Origin: Lysinibacillus xylanilyticus
GTDB lineage: Bacteria > Bacillota > Bacilli > Bacillales_A > Planococcaceae
Assembly (NCBI RefSeq): GCF_001708185.1
Contig: NZ_MDDN01000002.1
Span: 496,001 to 560,000 of the forward strand
DNA: 64,000 nucleotides
Reading direction: 5' to 3'
Of this stretch, positions 1-9,449 are shown piece by piece. A program made the position numbers and the translations under genes. The stretch's first letter is position 1. Each line of letters opens with the position of its first letter. The notes under the pieces are model-generated. The model saw only the letters and a list, made by a program, of their open reading frames with translations, did not search any database and was not told the DNA's origin.

Positions 1-621
1 ACTGGTGATTATTTTGGTCCAATTACAGTTGCCGCAGTATATGTGCCTGCATCAAAAATTGAGCTAGTAAACGAACTAGGTGTCAAGGACTCAAAAATGT
101 TAACTGATGATTATATGCGTAAAATAGCTCCCGATTTGCGTGCCGCTTGTGTTCACAGTGTGCTAGTACTACGCAATGAAAAATATAACGAATTACAATC
201 CCGAGGCTACTCTCAAGGTAAAATGAAGGCTATGATGCACAATAAGGCACTTAAAAATGCACTGTCAAAAATGGCACCCGAAAAACCTGAACATATTCTG
301 ATCGATCAGTTTGCTGAACGTGGTGTCTATTACAATTACTTAAAAAATGAGCGAGAAATTGTTCGAGATGATGTTCTATTTTCTACGAAAGCTGAACAAT
401 TACATGTTTCAGTAGCAACCGCATCGATATTAGCTCGTGCGGCATTTTTAAAAGAAATGGACCGACTAAGTGAGGTTGCCGGTATTGAGTTATTGAAGGG
501 AGCTTCAGCAAAGGTAGATGCATTAGCAGCACGTATTTGGCGTGGGCAAGGTGAAGAATTTTTACGATCTGTTACGAAATGGCATTTTGCTAATACAGAA
601 AAAGCGAGGAAAATGAAATAA
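1..621 (+). CDS. rnhC: Ribonuclease HIII, C-terminal part (5' end outside window)
   Basis: RNase HIII cleaves the RNA strand of RNA-DNA hybrids in the cytoplasm. The reading frame is open from base 1, and the residues before the first possible GTG start (position 43) read TGDYFGPITVAAVYV, the conserved RNase HIII active-site segment. The gene is therefore cut by the window edge rather than starting at 43. Further family motifs visible are LGVKDSKML and the acidic HILIDQF segment, both near expected metal-binding carboxylates. About 206 residues are present against roughly 310 for full-length family members, so about one third (the N-terminal TBP-like domain and the first catalytic Asp) lies off the window. 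Its position next to pheT matches B. subtilis. Followed by a hairpin terminator. Confidence 0.93.
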   Translation, partial: TGDYFGPITVAAVYVPASKIELVNELGVKDSKMLTDDYMRKIAPDLRAACVHSVLVLRNEKYNELQSRGYSQGKMKAMMHNKALKNALSKMAPEKPEHILIDQFAERGVYYNYLKNEREIVRDDVLFSTKAEQLHVSVATASILARAAFLKEMDRLSEVAGIELLKGASAKVDALAARIWRGQGEEFLRSVTKWHFANTEKARKMK

Positions 622-713
622 AAAAAATTTAAAGTTTTCTTTTATTCTCCACTGATTATTTGTCTTACTTTTACGAGCAGTTAATTTGAGATAAATCTGA
701 TCTTATATAAAAA

Positions 714-779
714 AATTTCGCTATACTCCAGCTGATTACAAGTTTATACGACTTGCCCTCGACTGTAGTTAGCGAAATT
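714..779. terminator. Bidirectional hairpin between rnhC and the chemoreceptor gene
   Basis: The 10-bp arms AATTTCGCTA and TAGCGAAATT pair exactly. An A-run precedes the left arm and a T-rich stretch follows the right arm, so it could stop transcripts from both convergent genes. The loop is long (about 45 nt), which makes it less typical than the other terminators in the window. Confidence 0.55.
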
Positions 780-828
780 CTTTGTATCAAAAATTTATTA
801 TGATCATTTTTGAAGTCTTTGTTCTAGC

Positions 829-2796
829 TTAATATTTAAACTGTTGAATCGTCCGTTGAAGATTTTCAGACATGTCAGCAAGCGCTTCAGCTGATGCTGC
901 AATTTCTTCCATAGATGCAAGCTGTTCCTCTGTTGCAGCGGAAATATTTTGTGCACTTGCTGTATTTTCATTTGTTTGCTCAAGCACCGTTTCAATCCCC
1001 ATTGCTACTTGCTTGGCATGTTGAGAAATGACTTTAGATGCCTCCGAAATTTGTCCTATTTCATAGGTTACACTTTGTACATTCGTACGAATCTCTTCAA
1101 ACGACTTTCCTGCCATATTTGTTACATCAATACCCTTCACGACCTCAGCTGAACCTGCAGCCATTGATTCAACAGCCAGTTCTGTATCTGCTTGAATCCT
1201 TGAAATAATTTCCTTAATTTGTAGTGTAGACTGTGCAGATTGTTCAGCTAGCTTTCGCACTTCGTCAGCGACTACTGCAAAGCCTTTACCTTGCTCACCC
1301 GCACGGGCAGCTTCAATTGCTGCGTTTAAAGCTAATAAGTTAGTTTGTTCAGCAATTTGAGTGATGGCCTCCACAATGTCTTCAATTTCGTGAGAACGCT
1401 TGTCTAATGTTTGCACTGTCTTTTCAAGGGTTAGTACAGTATTTTGAATCATAGTCATTTGTTGAACGGCCGTTTGAATAGTCTCATCACCACTCAAAAC
1501 AGCATCCATAGCTTTATTTGACATCTCATTAACAGCATCTGCTTTTACCGAAATACGCTGAATGGATGATGACATTTCTAGTACAGAACTGTTACTGTCA
1601 TTAATAGTTTCTGCTTGTATATCAACCGTCTCGGCAAATGTTTGAATGGAATCAACGATTTGCGATGTAGCTCGTTTATTTTCTGTAGTACTTGCAGTCA
1701 GTTGCTCCGATGATGCAGCCAACTGATTGGATTCCTCACCAATGTTACCAACTACTTCACGTAAGGATTGAATCATTTTATTGAATATATTCGCCAACTT
1801 ACCTATCTCATCTTGTGTTTTAACTTCGATGAGATTGCGCAAATCACCATTCCCTACCTGCTCAGCTACTGTAGACAGCTCATTTAGAGGTCGAATGATT
1901 GTTCTAATAATGACAGCACCAATGATTCCAAATATGATAAGAGCTATGACAATAACCGTTATTGTGTTTATTAATATTGGTTTTGTGACAGTTGCTACAT
2001 CTGCTAAATCCATTGTGCCAATAATTTTCCAACCTGTTAGTTTATTGGTAGTGAAGAATACTTGATACTCTTTTCCATCTTCCTCAATGAAAAAGCTACC
2101 CTCTTCTTTTCCTTGCATCTTTTCTATATAGGACTTTTTGAGCTCTGATCCTACCTCTGCCTGTGGATCGGCAATAATAAGATTATTGGCATTTACTAAT
2201 GAGGCATAGCCATTATCACCAATTTCCACTGTTTTCACAAGATCGGAAATTCCCTCTAAATTTAGGCCAATAGAAATAACTCCTGACTGATCCTGTAATC
2301 CAGCTGAAACTGCTAGTATTAATTCCCCTGTAATAGTTGATTTATAAGGATCAACCATTACTCCCTTGCCTGGCGATTCTATAGCCTTTAAGTACCATGG
2401 TCGGGTAAATGGATTATAATCTGCTGTAGGTTTAACGTATGGCTCACGTAAAAATTTATGCCCTTCAATCGCTAAATTAACAACAGAAACATTGCTATGT
2501 AATGCATTATATTTTTCTAATTCCTTTAAAGCTTCTGCATCTTGCACATTCTTATTAAAAAAATTAGCTAAATACTCCGTATCGCTAAGTATAGGTGATA
2601 TCTCATCTGAAATTAATGTATTTAATAATTTTACATTTTTGCGTGAGCTATTACTTAACTCCTGTTGATATTGGTCGGACGCCTTCATATATGAAAACGT
2701 ACCAATAGCAATGCTAGGGATTAAAAGTATTAATGTGAACGCCCATATTAATCGTGTTCTTACGGAAAGGCTTCTTTGCTTTCGATGATTTTTCAA
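829..2796 (-). CDS. Methyl-accepting chemotaxis protein with dCache sensor
   Basis: Membrane chemoreceptor that passes ligand signals to the CheA/CheW complex. An N-terminal transmembrane helix (about residues 15-35) is followed by an extracellular dCache-type domain with [14 protein letters not shown] and [11 protein letters not shown] segments. Next come a second membrane helix near residues 272-297, a HAMP domain ([19 protein letters not shown]) and a long cytoplasmic coiled coil. The hairpin tip [19 protein letters not shown] is the universal MCP signature. The longest frame would start with TTG at 2832, but a GGGGTGA ribosome site lies 8 nt before the TTG at 2796, giving 655 residues. 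The ligand cannot be told from sequence. It is a single gene with no che genes nearby, which is usual for MCPs. Confidence 0.9.
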   Translation of the reverse strand: MKNHRKQRSLSVRTRLIWAFTLILLIPSIAIGTFSYMKASDQYQQELSNSSRKNVKLLNTLISDEISPILSDTEYLANFFNKNVQDAEALKELEKYNALHSNVSVVNLAIEGHKFLREPYVKPTADYNPFTRPWYLKAIESPGKGVMVDPYKSTITGELILAVSAGLQDQSGVISIGLNLEGISDLVKTVEIGDNGYASLVNANNLIIADPQAEVGSELKKSYIEKMQGKEEGSFFIEEDGKEYQVFFTTNKLTGWKIIGTMDLADVATVTKPILINTITVIVIALIIFGIIGAVIIRTIIRPLNELSTVAEQVGNGDLRNLIEVKTQDEIGKLANIFNKMIQSLREVVGNIGEESNQLAASSEQLTASTTENKRATSQIVDSIQTFAETVDIQAETINDSNSSVLEMSSSIQRISVKADAVNEMSNKAMDAVLSGDETIQTAVQQMTMIQNTVLTLEKTVQTLDKRSHEIEDIVEAITQIAEQTNLLALNAAIEAARAGEQGKGFAVVADEVRKLAEQSAQSTLQIKEIISRIQADTELAVESMAAGSAEVVKGIDVTNMAGKSFEEIRTNVQSVTYEIGQISEASKVISQHAKQVAMGIETVLEQTNENTASAQNISAATEEQLASMEEIAASAEALADMSENLQRTIQQFKY

Positions 2797-3015
2797 AATA
2801 ACTATCACCCCGTAGTAAAATTTTCTATCCAAGTTCTACTATACACAAAATAAATAATAATTAAATAATAATTATCATTTTTTTGTTATTTCTAGCAATT
2901 ATCAAAACAAATATAGAAAAACACGAAGAATATCTACTCTCTCGTGCCCTCTTTCATTCATACTTTAGTTCGGATTATCTATGTAATAGATTTATGAAGT
3001 TACCCAATTAAACAA

Positions 3016-3040
3016 AAGCTGCCTCATTACGAGACAGCTT
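3016..3040 (-). terminator. Rho-independent terminator after pheT
   Basis: On the minus strand the stem AAGCTGTCTC/GAGGCAGCTT with a 5-nt loop is followed by TTTTGTTTAA, just downstream of the pheT stop codon. Confidence 0.75.
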
Positions 3041-3056
3041 GCAAGTAGTAATTAAA

Positions 3057-5474
3057 TTAGCGTACTTCTGTACCTTCAATTGTTGCAATGGCTTTTAACA
3101 CCTTATTATGTGCTGCAACAACCTCTTCGTCTGTTAATGTACGCTCTGGATCGAAGTATGTTAGGGAGAATGCAACTGATTTTTTACCAGCTTCCATTTT
3201 TTCACCTTCATATACGTCGAATACACGAACATCTTTCAATAATTTCACACCTGCTGAACGAATAGCCGTAATAACTTCTCCAGCCGTTGTTGTACGATCC
3301 ATGATAAGTGCAATATCACGAGACATAGCTGGGAAACGAGGCACTGGCGTATAGGCAAGAGGTGCTTCTTTGGCTGTAGCATTTAATAATGCTACTAGGT
3401 TCATTTCCATTACATATGTGTCTTTTACACCCCATGTTTTTTGTTCTGCTGGATGTAAGCCGCCGATAATGCCGACTTGTTCACCATCTAAAAGAATGCT
3501 AGCTGTACGTCCTGGGTGTAAACCATCTACTTCAGCTTTCACAAATGATATACGATCCTCTAAACCTAGCTTACCGATAACACCTTCTACGATTCCTTTT
3601 AAAACGAAGAAATCTACCGCTTTTTTCTCGCCCTGCCAAGCGTGATCTAGCCATTTTCCTGTTAAAACTGCTGCCACATGCTCTTCCTCATATGGTTGCC
3701 CTTCTTCTGATTGACCGAGGAAAACTGAACCGACTTCATACAATGCTACAGTTTCAGCCTTACGCGCAACATTATAAGCAGCCGCTTCAATTAAATGCGG
3801 TAGAAGACTTTGACGCAGTGTTGAACGTTCCTCACTCATCGGCATTAGTAAACGTGTTACAGGCTCCGCTTTCAATGCAAAACGTTGTGACAACGCTTCA
3901 GATGTTAATGAGTACGTTACAGCTTGGTAAAGACCTGCACCCTCCATGAAATTGCGCACTACACGACGATTTGCTTGGTATGGTGTTAGACGACCTACCT
4001 GGTTTGCTCCTTCTGGTAATGTCATCGGAATTTCATCATAACCGTATAGACGAGCAATTTCCTCTACGATATCTTCTTCAATTTTAATATCTTGACGACG
4101 TGTTGGGGCATCAACGATCAATAAACCATTTGCAGCTTCTACACCAAATTTAAGACGCTCTAAAATAGACAGCATATCTTCTAATGAAATTTTCATACCT
4201 AAACGTTCATTGATAAAATCTGGAGAGACCACAACACGTGCTGGTGATTTATCAAGTTCATCCACGATGCATGTTCCTTCTAACACTTCACCACCAGCTA
4301 ATTCAGCTAGTAGTGCAGCAGCACGTTCTGCAGCCGGTAACACACGGTTAGGGTCAACACCCTTTTCAAAACGAGCTGAAGCATCTGAACGGAGCCCAAG
4401 ATGACGTGATGTTTGGCGTACAGTTAAGCCTTCGAAGTAAGCAGATTCAATAACAACCGTTGTAGTAGATTCAGTTACTTCAGAATTTGAACCACCCATT
4501 ACACCTGCGATAGCTACTGGCTCTTTACCATTTGTAATAACTAAATCTGTCGCTTTTAATGTACGTTCTTGGTCATCTAATGTCGTGATTTTTTCACCCT
4601 CTGTTGCTTTACGAACCACGATTTCGCCAGTCGCTAGGCTATCGTAGTCAAAGGCGTGAAGCGGTTGACCATATTCCATTAAAATATAGTTCGTTACATC
4701 GACAACATTGTTGTGCGGGCGTACCCCTGCTGCCATTAGACGATTTTGTAGCCACATTGGTGATTCTGTAATTTTTACGTTTTTCACAACTTTTGCAACA
4801 TACATTGGATTTGCTTGTAAATCTTCTACTCGAAGTTTTAACATGTCTTCAGCTTTTTCAGAAGATGTGCTATAAGAAATTTCTGGATACTTTACTTCCT
4901 CTGAAAAAATTGCACCGACTTCATACGCCACGCCTAACATTGACAGTGCATCTGAGCGGTTTGGCGTTAAACCAAGTTCTAATACTGTGTCACGTAGACC
5001 TAAAATAGCAAGGGCATCCGAGCCGACTTCAGCATCAGCAGGAAGTACATAAATACCTTCAGAATATGCTTTAGCAACAAGTTTTCCTTCGATCCCTAAC
5101 TCTTGCAATGAACAAATCATACCGTTTGATTCATGTCCACGAAGTTTTGCCTTTTTTATTTTAATGCCACCTGGTAAATGTGCACCTGGACGAGCCACAA
5201 TAACTTTTTGACCAGCATCGACGTTTGGAGCACCACAAATAATTTGTTGTGGCTCAGTTTCACCTACATCCACTTGGCAAATATTTAATTTATCCGCTTC
5301 AGGATGCTTCTCTTTTGATACGACATAGCCGACTACAACTTTATCCATTCCGTTAGCACGATCAATTACTGCATCTACCTCAATCCCAGAGCGCGTAATT
5401 TTTTCAGCTAACTGTTCAGGTGCTAAGTCCTGTGTGTTTACATAATCTTTTAACCATTCTAATGATACTAACAT
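3057..5474 (-). CDS. pheT: Phenylalanine-tRNA ligase beta subunit
   Basis: Beta chain of the alpha2-beta2 phenylalanyl-tRNA synthetase. The 805-residue length is normal for the bacterial long form. Domains in order: N-terminal strand, tRNA-binding EMAP-II/OB fold (about 40-150, KHPEADKLNICQVDVG), B3/B4 editing domain (about 210-400, with HAFDYD), B5 domain (about 405-480), catalytic-like core, and the C-terminal anticodon-binding FDX-ACB domain (about 712-804, PRFPAMSRDIALIMD). It starts 12 bp after pheS in one operon and is controlled with it by the upstream T-box. ATG start with the GGGGGAT site ahead of it. Confidence 0.98.
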   Translation of the reverse strand: MLVSLEWLKDYVNTQDLAPEQLAEKITRSGIEVDAVIDRANGMDKVVVGYVVSKEKHPEADKLNICQVDVGETEPQQIICGAPNVDAGQKVIVARPGAHLPGGIKIKKAKLRGHESNGMICSLQELGIEGKLVAKAYSEGIYVLPADAEVGSDALAILGLRDTVLELGLTPNRSDALSMLGVAYEVGAIFSEEVKYPEISYSTSSEKAEDMLKLRVEDLQANPMYVAKVVKNVKITESPMWLQNRLMAAGVRPHNNVVDVTNYILMEYGQPLHAFDYDSLATGEIVVRKATEGEKITTLDDQERTLKATDLVITNGKEPVAIAGVMGGSNSEVTESTTTVVIESAYFEGLTVRQTSRHLGLRSDASARFEKGVDPNRVLPAAERAAALLAELAGGEVLEGTCIVDELDKSPARVVVSPDFINERLGMKISLEDMLSILERLKFGVEAANGLLIVDAPTRRQDIKIEEDIVEEIARLYGYDEIPMTLPEGANQVGRLTPYQANRRVVRNFMEGAGLYQAVTYSLTSEALSQRFALKAEPVTRLLMPMSEERSTLRQSLLPHLIEAAAYNVARKAETVALYEVGSVFLGQSEEGQPYEEEHVAAVLTGKWLDHAWQGEKKAVDFFVLKGIVEGVIGKLGLEDRISFVKAEVDGLHPGRTASILLDGEQVGIIGGLHPAEQKTWGVKDTYVMEMNLVALLNATAKEAPLAYTPVPRFPAMSRDIALIMDRTTTAGEVITAIRSAGVKLLKDVRVFDVYEGEKMEAGKKSVAFSLTYFDPERTLTDEEVVAAHNKVLKAIATIEGTEVR

Positions 5475-5486
5475 TTTTTATCCCCC

Positions 5487-6524
5487 TTACGCCTCTGTTC
5501 GCTCGAATTGTGATAAGAAACGGGTGTCACTTGTATAGAAATGACGAATATCGTCGACACCATATTTCAACATTGCGATACGTTCTGCACCGATACCGAA
5601 TGCAAAACCTGAAACTTTCTTCGGATCATAGCCGGCCATTTCAAGTACATTTGGATGTACCATTCCTGCACCTAAAATTTCAATCCAGCCTGTGCCTTTA
5701 CATACGTTACATCCTGAACCACCACATTTGAAGCAAGAAATATCCATTTCAACAGACGGCTCAGTGAATGGGAAGAAGCTCGGACGCAAACGAATTTCAC
5801 GGTCATCACCAAACATTTTTTTCGCTAGAGTATCTAATGTACCTTTAAGGTCACTCATTCGAATATTTTCGCCAATAACTAACCCTTCAATTTGCATAAA
5901 TTGATGTGAGTGTGTGGCATCATCGTTGTCACGACGGAATACTTTCCCTGGACAAATAATGCGTATAGATTCACCTTTTTTCGCTTCCATTGTGCGAGCT
6001 TGCACTGGAGATGTATGTGTACGCAATAATATTTCCTCGGAAATATAGAACGAATCCTGCATATCACGAGCAGGGTGTCCCTTCGGCAAGTTCAGTGCTT
6101 CGAAGTTATAGTAATCCTTCTCTACTTCAGGACCTTCTGCAATTTCATAGCCCATACCGATAAATAAATCTTCAATTTCTTCAATAACGCGCGTTAGTGG
6201 ATGACGATTTCCAACCTTAATTTCACGGCCAGGTAAAGTGACATCAATCGACTCACTTGCTAATTTTTCAGCAATTGCCGCTTCTTCTAGTACAGTCACT
6301 TTAGCCTCTAACACAGCCGTTACATTTTCACGAACTGTGTTCACTAATGCACCCATTTTCGGGCGTTCTTCTGCTGATAATTTACCCATCCCTTTTAATA
6401 AATCTGTGATAGGTCCTTTCTTTCCTAGATACGCTACTCGCACATCATTTAACTCTTTTAAATTTGCTGCCACTTCAATTTTAGCAAGTGCTTCTTGCTC
6501 TAACTGCTTTAATTGCTCTTCCAT
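5487..6524 (-). CDS. pheS: Phenylalanine-tRNA ligase alpha subunit
   Basis: Catalytic chain of phenylalanyl-tRNA synthetase, 345 residues. An N-terminal coiled coil (about 1-85) binds tRNA. Class II motif 2 is the region around [19 protein letters not shown], and motif 3 is [17 protein letters not shown] near the C terminus. A four-cysteine segment [16 protein letters not shown] (about 260-275) is common in Bacillales PheS. The AGGAGG-like site in GAGGGTATATAC precedes the ATG. The 5' leader is unusual: a 260-bp intergenic repeat (6552-6812) lies between the T-box terminator and the start codon. Confidence 0.98.
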   Translation of the reverse strand: MEEQLKQLEQEALAKIEVAANLKELNDVRVAYLGKKGPITDLLKGMGKLSAEERPKMGALVNTVRENVTAVLEAKVTVLEEAAIAEKLASESIDVTLPGREIKVGNRHPLTRVIEEIEDLFIGMGYEIAEGPEVEKDYYNFEALNLPKGHPARDMQDSFYISEEILLRTHTSPVQARTMEAKKGESIRIICPGKVFRRDNDDATHSHQFMQIEGLVIGENIRMSDLKGTLDTLAKKMFGDDREIRLRPSFFPFTEPSVEMDISCFKCGGSGCNVCKGTGWIEILGAGMVHPNVLEMAGYDPKKVSGFAFGIGAERIAMLKYGVDDIRHFYTSDTRFLSQFERTEA

Positions 6525-6551
6525 GTATATACCCTCCTTGATAAAATCAAT

Positions 6552-6812
6552 TTCGCCTTAGCGTAATTGCCGCTGTCGCGCAGAAAACATTTGCCGCTGT
6601 CGCTTTGATCTCGCTACAGATAAACAACGCTTTCGGATTTTGAATTGTGCCCAGGCCTGCACGAGTGCCGACACGATGTCGGTCATTTCGGTAATACCAC
6701 AGGACGTGGCGTTTTTACCGATGCAGGTCAGTTAGCCGTTTTCGCAGGATGCGAAGGTTTTAGGCTAACATCCTCTATTCATATGAAAATTCGTGACATC
6801 CGCTACTTTGAT
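6552..6812. repeat. Family B structured intergenic repeat with two hairpin modules
   Basis: Begins with GCCTTAGCGTAATTGC and ends with TTCGTGACATCCGC; both blocks recur at 47958-48066 and 52452-52543. Inside are a degenerate copy of the GCGAAAGC-type unit (6572-6645, reverse orientation) and two three-helix modules. Module 1: CCGACA-CGA-TGTCGG (6668-6682), outer stem TCGGTAA/TTACCGA, inner CCAC-AGGAC-GTGG. Module 2: outer stem GTTAGCC/GGCTAAC (6731-6769), inner TTCGC-AGGAT-GCGAA. It sits in the untranslated leader of pheS, after the T-box terminator. Function unknown. Confidence 0.75.
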
Positions 6813-6814
6813 GG

Positions 6815-7090
6815 CATAAAAAAACTCGCCCCTAAAAAAGGGACGAGGACATTTTCGCGGTACCACCCTAGTTATTGCATGGCAAACTCCAAGCAATCAC
6901 TTCATTGACGTAACGACTAGATTAAAGCCGGCTTACCTTTACAGCCTGTTGCTGGTCCCGGTAGCTGCTCGCAGGATGAATTCAAAACTGCATTGGTACG
7001 GCGCTAGCTCTCAATCTTCGGCCTACGCTCCCTGTCGTCCATTCACAATCTTTACTACTTCCCGGTCAAAGCATTTTTGTATTCAAGCTT
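6815..7090 (-). ncRNA. T-box leader of pheST (phenylalanine)
   Basis: The conserved T-box AGGGTGGTACCGCG reads on the minus strand at 6856-6869. A terminator hairpin follows (6817-6850, CTCGTCCCTTTTTTAGGGGCGAG then a T-run). Upstream, a long stem I region contains GAATTCATCC, in which TTC followed by A fits a phenylalanine specifier codon. T-boxes bind uncharged tRNA and open transcription of synthetase genes, so the pair pheS-pheT should rise when Phe-tRNA is undercharged. Confidence 0.93.
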
Positions 7091-7184
7091 ACATTTTACA
7101 TGTGATTATACAATACTATACCAATTCAAATCAAGAGCCATGTGCCTATTGCCATCGATATCGATGGTTCTATCGGTAATTTTA

Positions 7185-7459
7185 GGCTCCTCACCAAATG
7201 TTGTGGATGACATTTGTTAAATTTTATGCCACATATAAGTTGATTGGAGTGGAGACTGGGCGACTCCTTGGGAATCAGCGTCACAAATGAGACCCCGGAG
7301 CGAGCAACGCGAGTGAAGCGGCTCATCAGGCGCCCCCAGGAAGCTTTGCTCTGTGCGAAAGCGAAGCGTCAGCAACAATGTTTTATCTGTGCGAAAGCGA
7401 AGCGACAGCAACAAAGCGCCCAGTCGGAACGGAAATCAACCACACACTATGGTAATGAA
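7185..7459. repeat. Family A hairpin repeat, copy 1
   Basis: Core from GTTGATTGGAGTGGAGACTG (7239) to the AATCAAC ending at 7440. The ends pair as GTTGATT/AATCAAC and GACTGGGCG/CGCCCAGTC, and the next segment CCTTGGG faces CCCCCAGG. Outer flanks GGCTCCTCACCA and ATGGTAATGA add a weaker second stem. Two tandem GCGAAAGCGAAGCG units lie inside (7350-7416). Placed between the pheS T-box and the methyltransferase gene. A 16-bp palindrome, CCATCGATATCGATGG, sits just outside at 7152-7167. Confidence 0.8.
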
Positions 7460-7522
7460 CGGCAATTTTAACGATTTCACCATATTTTTTAAATTACAGG
7501 TGTAATTGCTTAGATTGATTAA

Positions 7523-8287
7523 TTACTTCACAAATCCATATAAAACGATTCCTGTTGCTACTGCTACATTTAGAGACTCCGCTTGCCCCAAAATTGGAAT
7601 AATAATATTTTGATCTGTCATCGAAAGTAATTGTGGATGAATGCCACTACCTTCATTCCCCATCATTATTGCGAATGCACCCGTATGCTCAATATCACTA
7701 TAGACAACTGCATCCTCATCTAAAGCCGTTCCAAATACTGGTACGCCATTATCCTGTAACTGCTCAATCCATTCCTCTAAATCGCCACGAAGGACAGGAA
7801 TATGGAAATGCGAGCCTTGCGCAGATCGAAGTGTTTTAGGATTATATAAATCCGCACAGCCCTTGCCGAGTATGACTGCATCCAAACCAGCTGCATCCGC
7901 TGTACGAATCATCGTTCCAATATTTCCTGGATCTTGGACCGCATCAATTAGTAGCACCTTGCGCCACGAAGCCATTACATCTTCGTCTACCAAAGGCTGC
8001 TTACAAACTGCAAATACACCTTGAGACGTCTCCGTTTCAGCAAACTCCTTGGCAACAGCTGCTGTTACTTCAACGATGGCTACACTATCAATAGGCCAAA
8101 GCATTGGCAATTCTACACCTTCACGTACGATTAGCTGCAGCACCTGCTCGTTATTTTTTAATGCTTCCTCTACCAAATGGAATCCCTCTACTAGGAATTC
8201 TCCAGATCTTTCACGCTCTTTACGTGTTGTCGCTAGCTTCTTCCAATATTTCACTAACGCATTTTGCGTAGATTCAATTCTTTTCAT
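7523..8287 (-). CDS. ysgA: TrmH-family (SPOUT) RNA 2'-O-ribose methyltransferase, YsgA-like
   Basis: Predicted SAM-dependent 2'-O-methyltransferase acting on rRNA. It has an N-terminal L30e-like substrate-binding domain (about 1-90) and a C-terminal knotted SPOUT domain. The three SpoU motifs are present: DAVQDPGNIGTMIRTADAAG, MMGNEGSGI and the C-terminal IPILGQAESLNVAVATGI, which carries the SAM-binding knot. At 254 residues it is a normal length. B. subtilis has ysgA at the same place between pheS and sspI, supporting the assignment. The exact rRNA nucleotide is not known from sequence. It is transcribed away from repeat copy 2 (8422-8793). Confidence 0.9.
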   Translation of the reverse strand: MKRIESTQNALVKYWKKLATTRKERERSGEFLVEGFHLVEEALKNNEQVLQLIVREGVELPMLWPIDSVAIVEVTAAVAKEFAETETSQGVFAVCKQPLVDEDVMASWRKVLLIDAVQDPGNIGTMIRTADAAGLDAVILGKGCADLYNPKTLRSAQGSHFHIPVLRGDLEEWIEQLQDNGVPVFGTALDEDAVVYSDIEHTGAFAIMMGNEGSGIHPQLLSMTDQNIIIPILGQAESLNVAVATGIVLYGFVK

Positions 8288-8421
8288 CGTACCTCGTACC
8301 GCCTTTTTCCTATTTACTGTTCATTATTATACAGTAGAAAACGACAAATTACATAGTTATACGAAAACCATTATAAAGTTATGTCCATCACCGAGATACA
8401 CGTTATAATTTTCAATAGTTT

Positions 8422-8793
8422 GACTCATCACCAAAAGTTGTGGATGACATTTGTTTAAACATTTACAATGTATTAGTTGATTGGAGTGGAAGCTGGGCGA
8501 CTTCTTGGGGATCAGCGATAGAGGAACGAAGGCTAAGAGCATCACGTCCTGTGATAACGCCTTCGTGACCAACATCCTGTTGCCCCGAGACCCTGCAGCG
8601 AATGTTTTCTGTGCGAAAGCGTAGTGTTAACGTAGCGGCAGCAAATGTTTTATCTGTGCGAAAGCGAAGCGTCAGCAACAACAAAAGTGGCTCATCGGAC
8701 GCCCCCAGGAAGCTCTGCTCTGTGCGAAAGCGAAGCGACAGCACAAAGCGCCCAGTCGGAACGGAAATCAACCACACGTTATGGTGACGAGCC
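8422..8793. repeat. Family A hairpin repeat, copy 2, with one three-helix module
   Basis: Core 8476-8772 bounded by GTTGATTGGAGTGGA and GGAACGGAAATCAAC. The outer arms GACTCATCACCA and TGGTGACGAGCC also pair. Inside, the reverse-strand module shows GAAGGC/GCCTTC outer stem (8528-8564), ATCAC-GTCCT-GTGAT inner hairpin and CAACA-TCC-TGTTG (8570-8582). Downstream are several GCGAAAGCG units (8608-8750), one with the longer TAACGTAGCGGCAGC variant. The whole 8288-8902 space holds no credible gene. Confidence 0.8.
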
Positions 8794-8902
8794 AATATTT
8801 TAGGAAAACGGAACAATTGCTCATTTTTTTGTGATAGGTAATAACTGACCTTACCTTCTTACTGATTCCATGAATACATAAATAAACTTAAGGATGATAA
8901 AT

Positions 8903-9301
8903 ATGAAAAAAAATGTACATGTTGTAGGTGCCATTATTGAAAATGATAAGCATGAAATTTTTTGTGCGTTAAGAAATCCTAATATGGTACTAGCAAATTA
9001 TTGGGAATTCCCTGGTGGTAAAATCGAAGAGGGGGAAACGCCAGAACAAGCTTTATCTCGTGAAATATTAGAGGAATTTAATTGTTCTATACAAGTTGGG
9101 GAAAAAGTTGAGGATACCATTTATGAATACGAAAAATTTATAGTACGCTTAGAAACATTTAAAGCGTCGATTATAAAGGGAGAGCCGGTCATGCTAGAAC
9201 ATGCTGAAATTAGATGGGTTCCTCGAAATGAACTTCTAAATCTTAATTTTGCTCCCGCTGATATTCCAGCAATCAATAAAATACTTGCCGAAAAATTGTA
9301 G
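8903..9301 (+). CDS. Nudix hydrolase, (deoxy)nucleoside triphosphate pyrophosphohydrolase (MutT-like)
   Basis: Likely cytoplasmic house-cleaning pyrophosphatase of the 8-oxo-dGTP/CTP type. The Nudix box runs at residues 38-60 as GGKIEEGETPEQALSREILEE, matching G-x5-E-x7-RE-U-x-EE. The VHVVGAIIEND start and WEFPGGK are typical of MutT. Two ATGs are possible. The one at 8894 overlaps the ribosome site AAGGA, so the ATG at 8903, 8 nt after AAGGA, is preferred (132 residues). The protein is monocistronic. True substrate is not decidable: MutT-family proteins of this size act on several nucleotides. Confidence 0.88.
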   Translation: MKKNVHVVGAIIENDKHEIFCALRNPNMVLANYWEFPGGKIEEGETPEQALSREILEEFNCSIQVGEKVEDTIYEYEKFIVRLETFKASIIKGEPVMLEHAEIRWVPRNELLNLNFAPADIPAINKILAEKL

Positions 9302-9449
9302 GGATAGCATGAAACTTTAATCAGCAGGGGTTCTTCATCCCATTAGTAGTCTTCACCAATCGCTCCTTTATGAGCAGTTAATGTAGGAGAAAAGGGCAAC
9401 AATGTTTGTTACCCCTCTGCATTCTGCTTTTTCTTTTATAGACTCTCAT

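Noticed and set aside
4210..4404. Antisense frames in pheT, thrS, gapB and dnaE
   Set aside because: Shadows of strongly supported genes on the other strand, without start signals or family matches.
6645..6908. 87-codon frame across the family B repeat and the pheS T-box terminator
   Set aside because: It overlaps conserved RNA structures and has no start signal.
9302..9449. Similarity of TTTATGAGCAGTTAATGTAG (9366-9385) to TTTTACGAGCAGTTAATTTG (669-688)
   Set aside because: Short and near A/T-rich background; no paired structure or third copy was seen.
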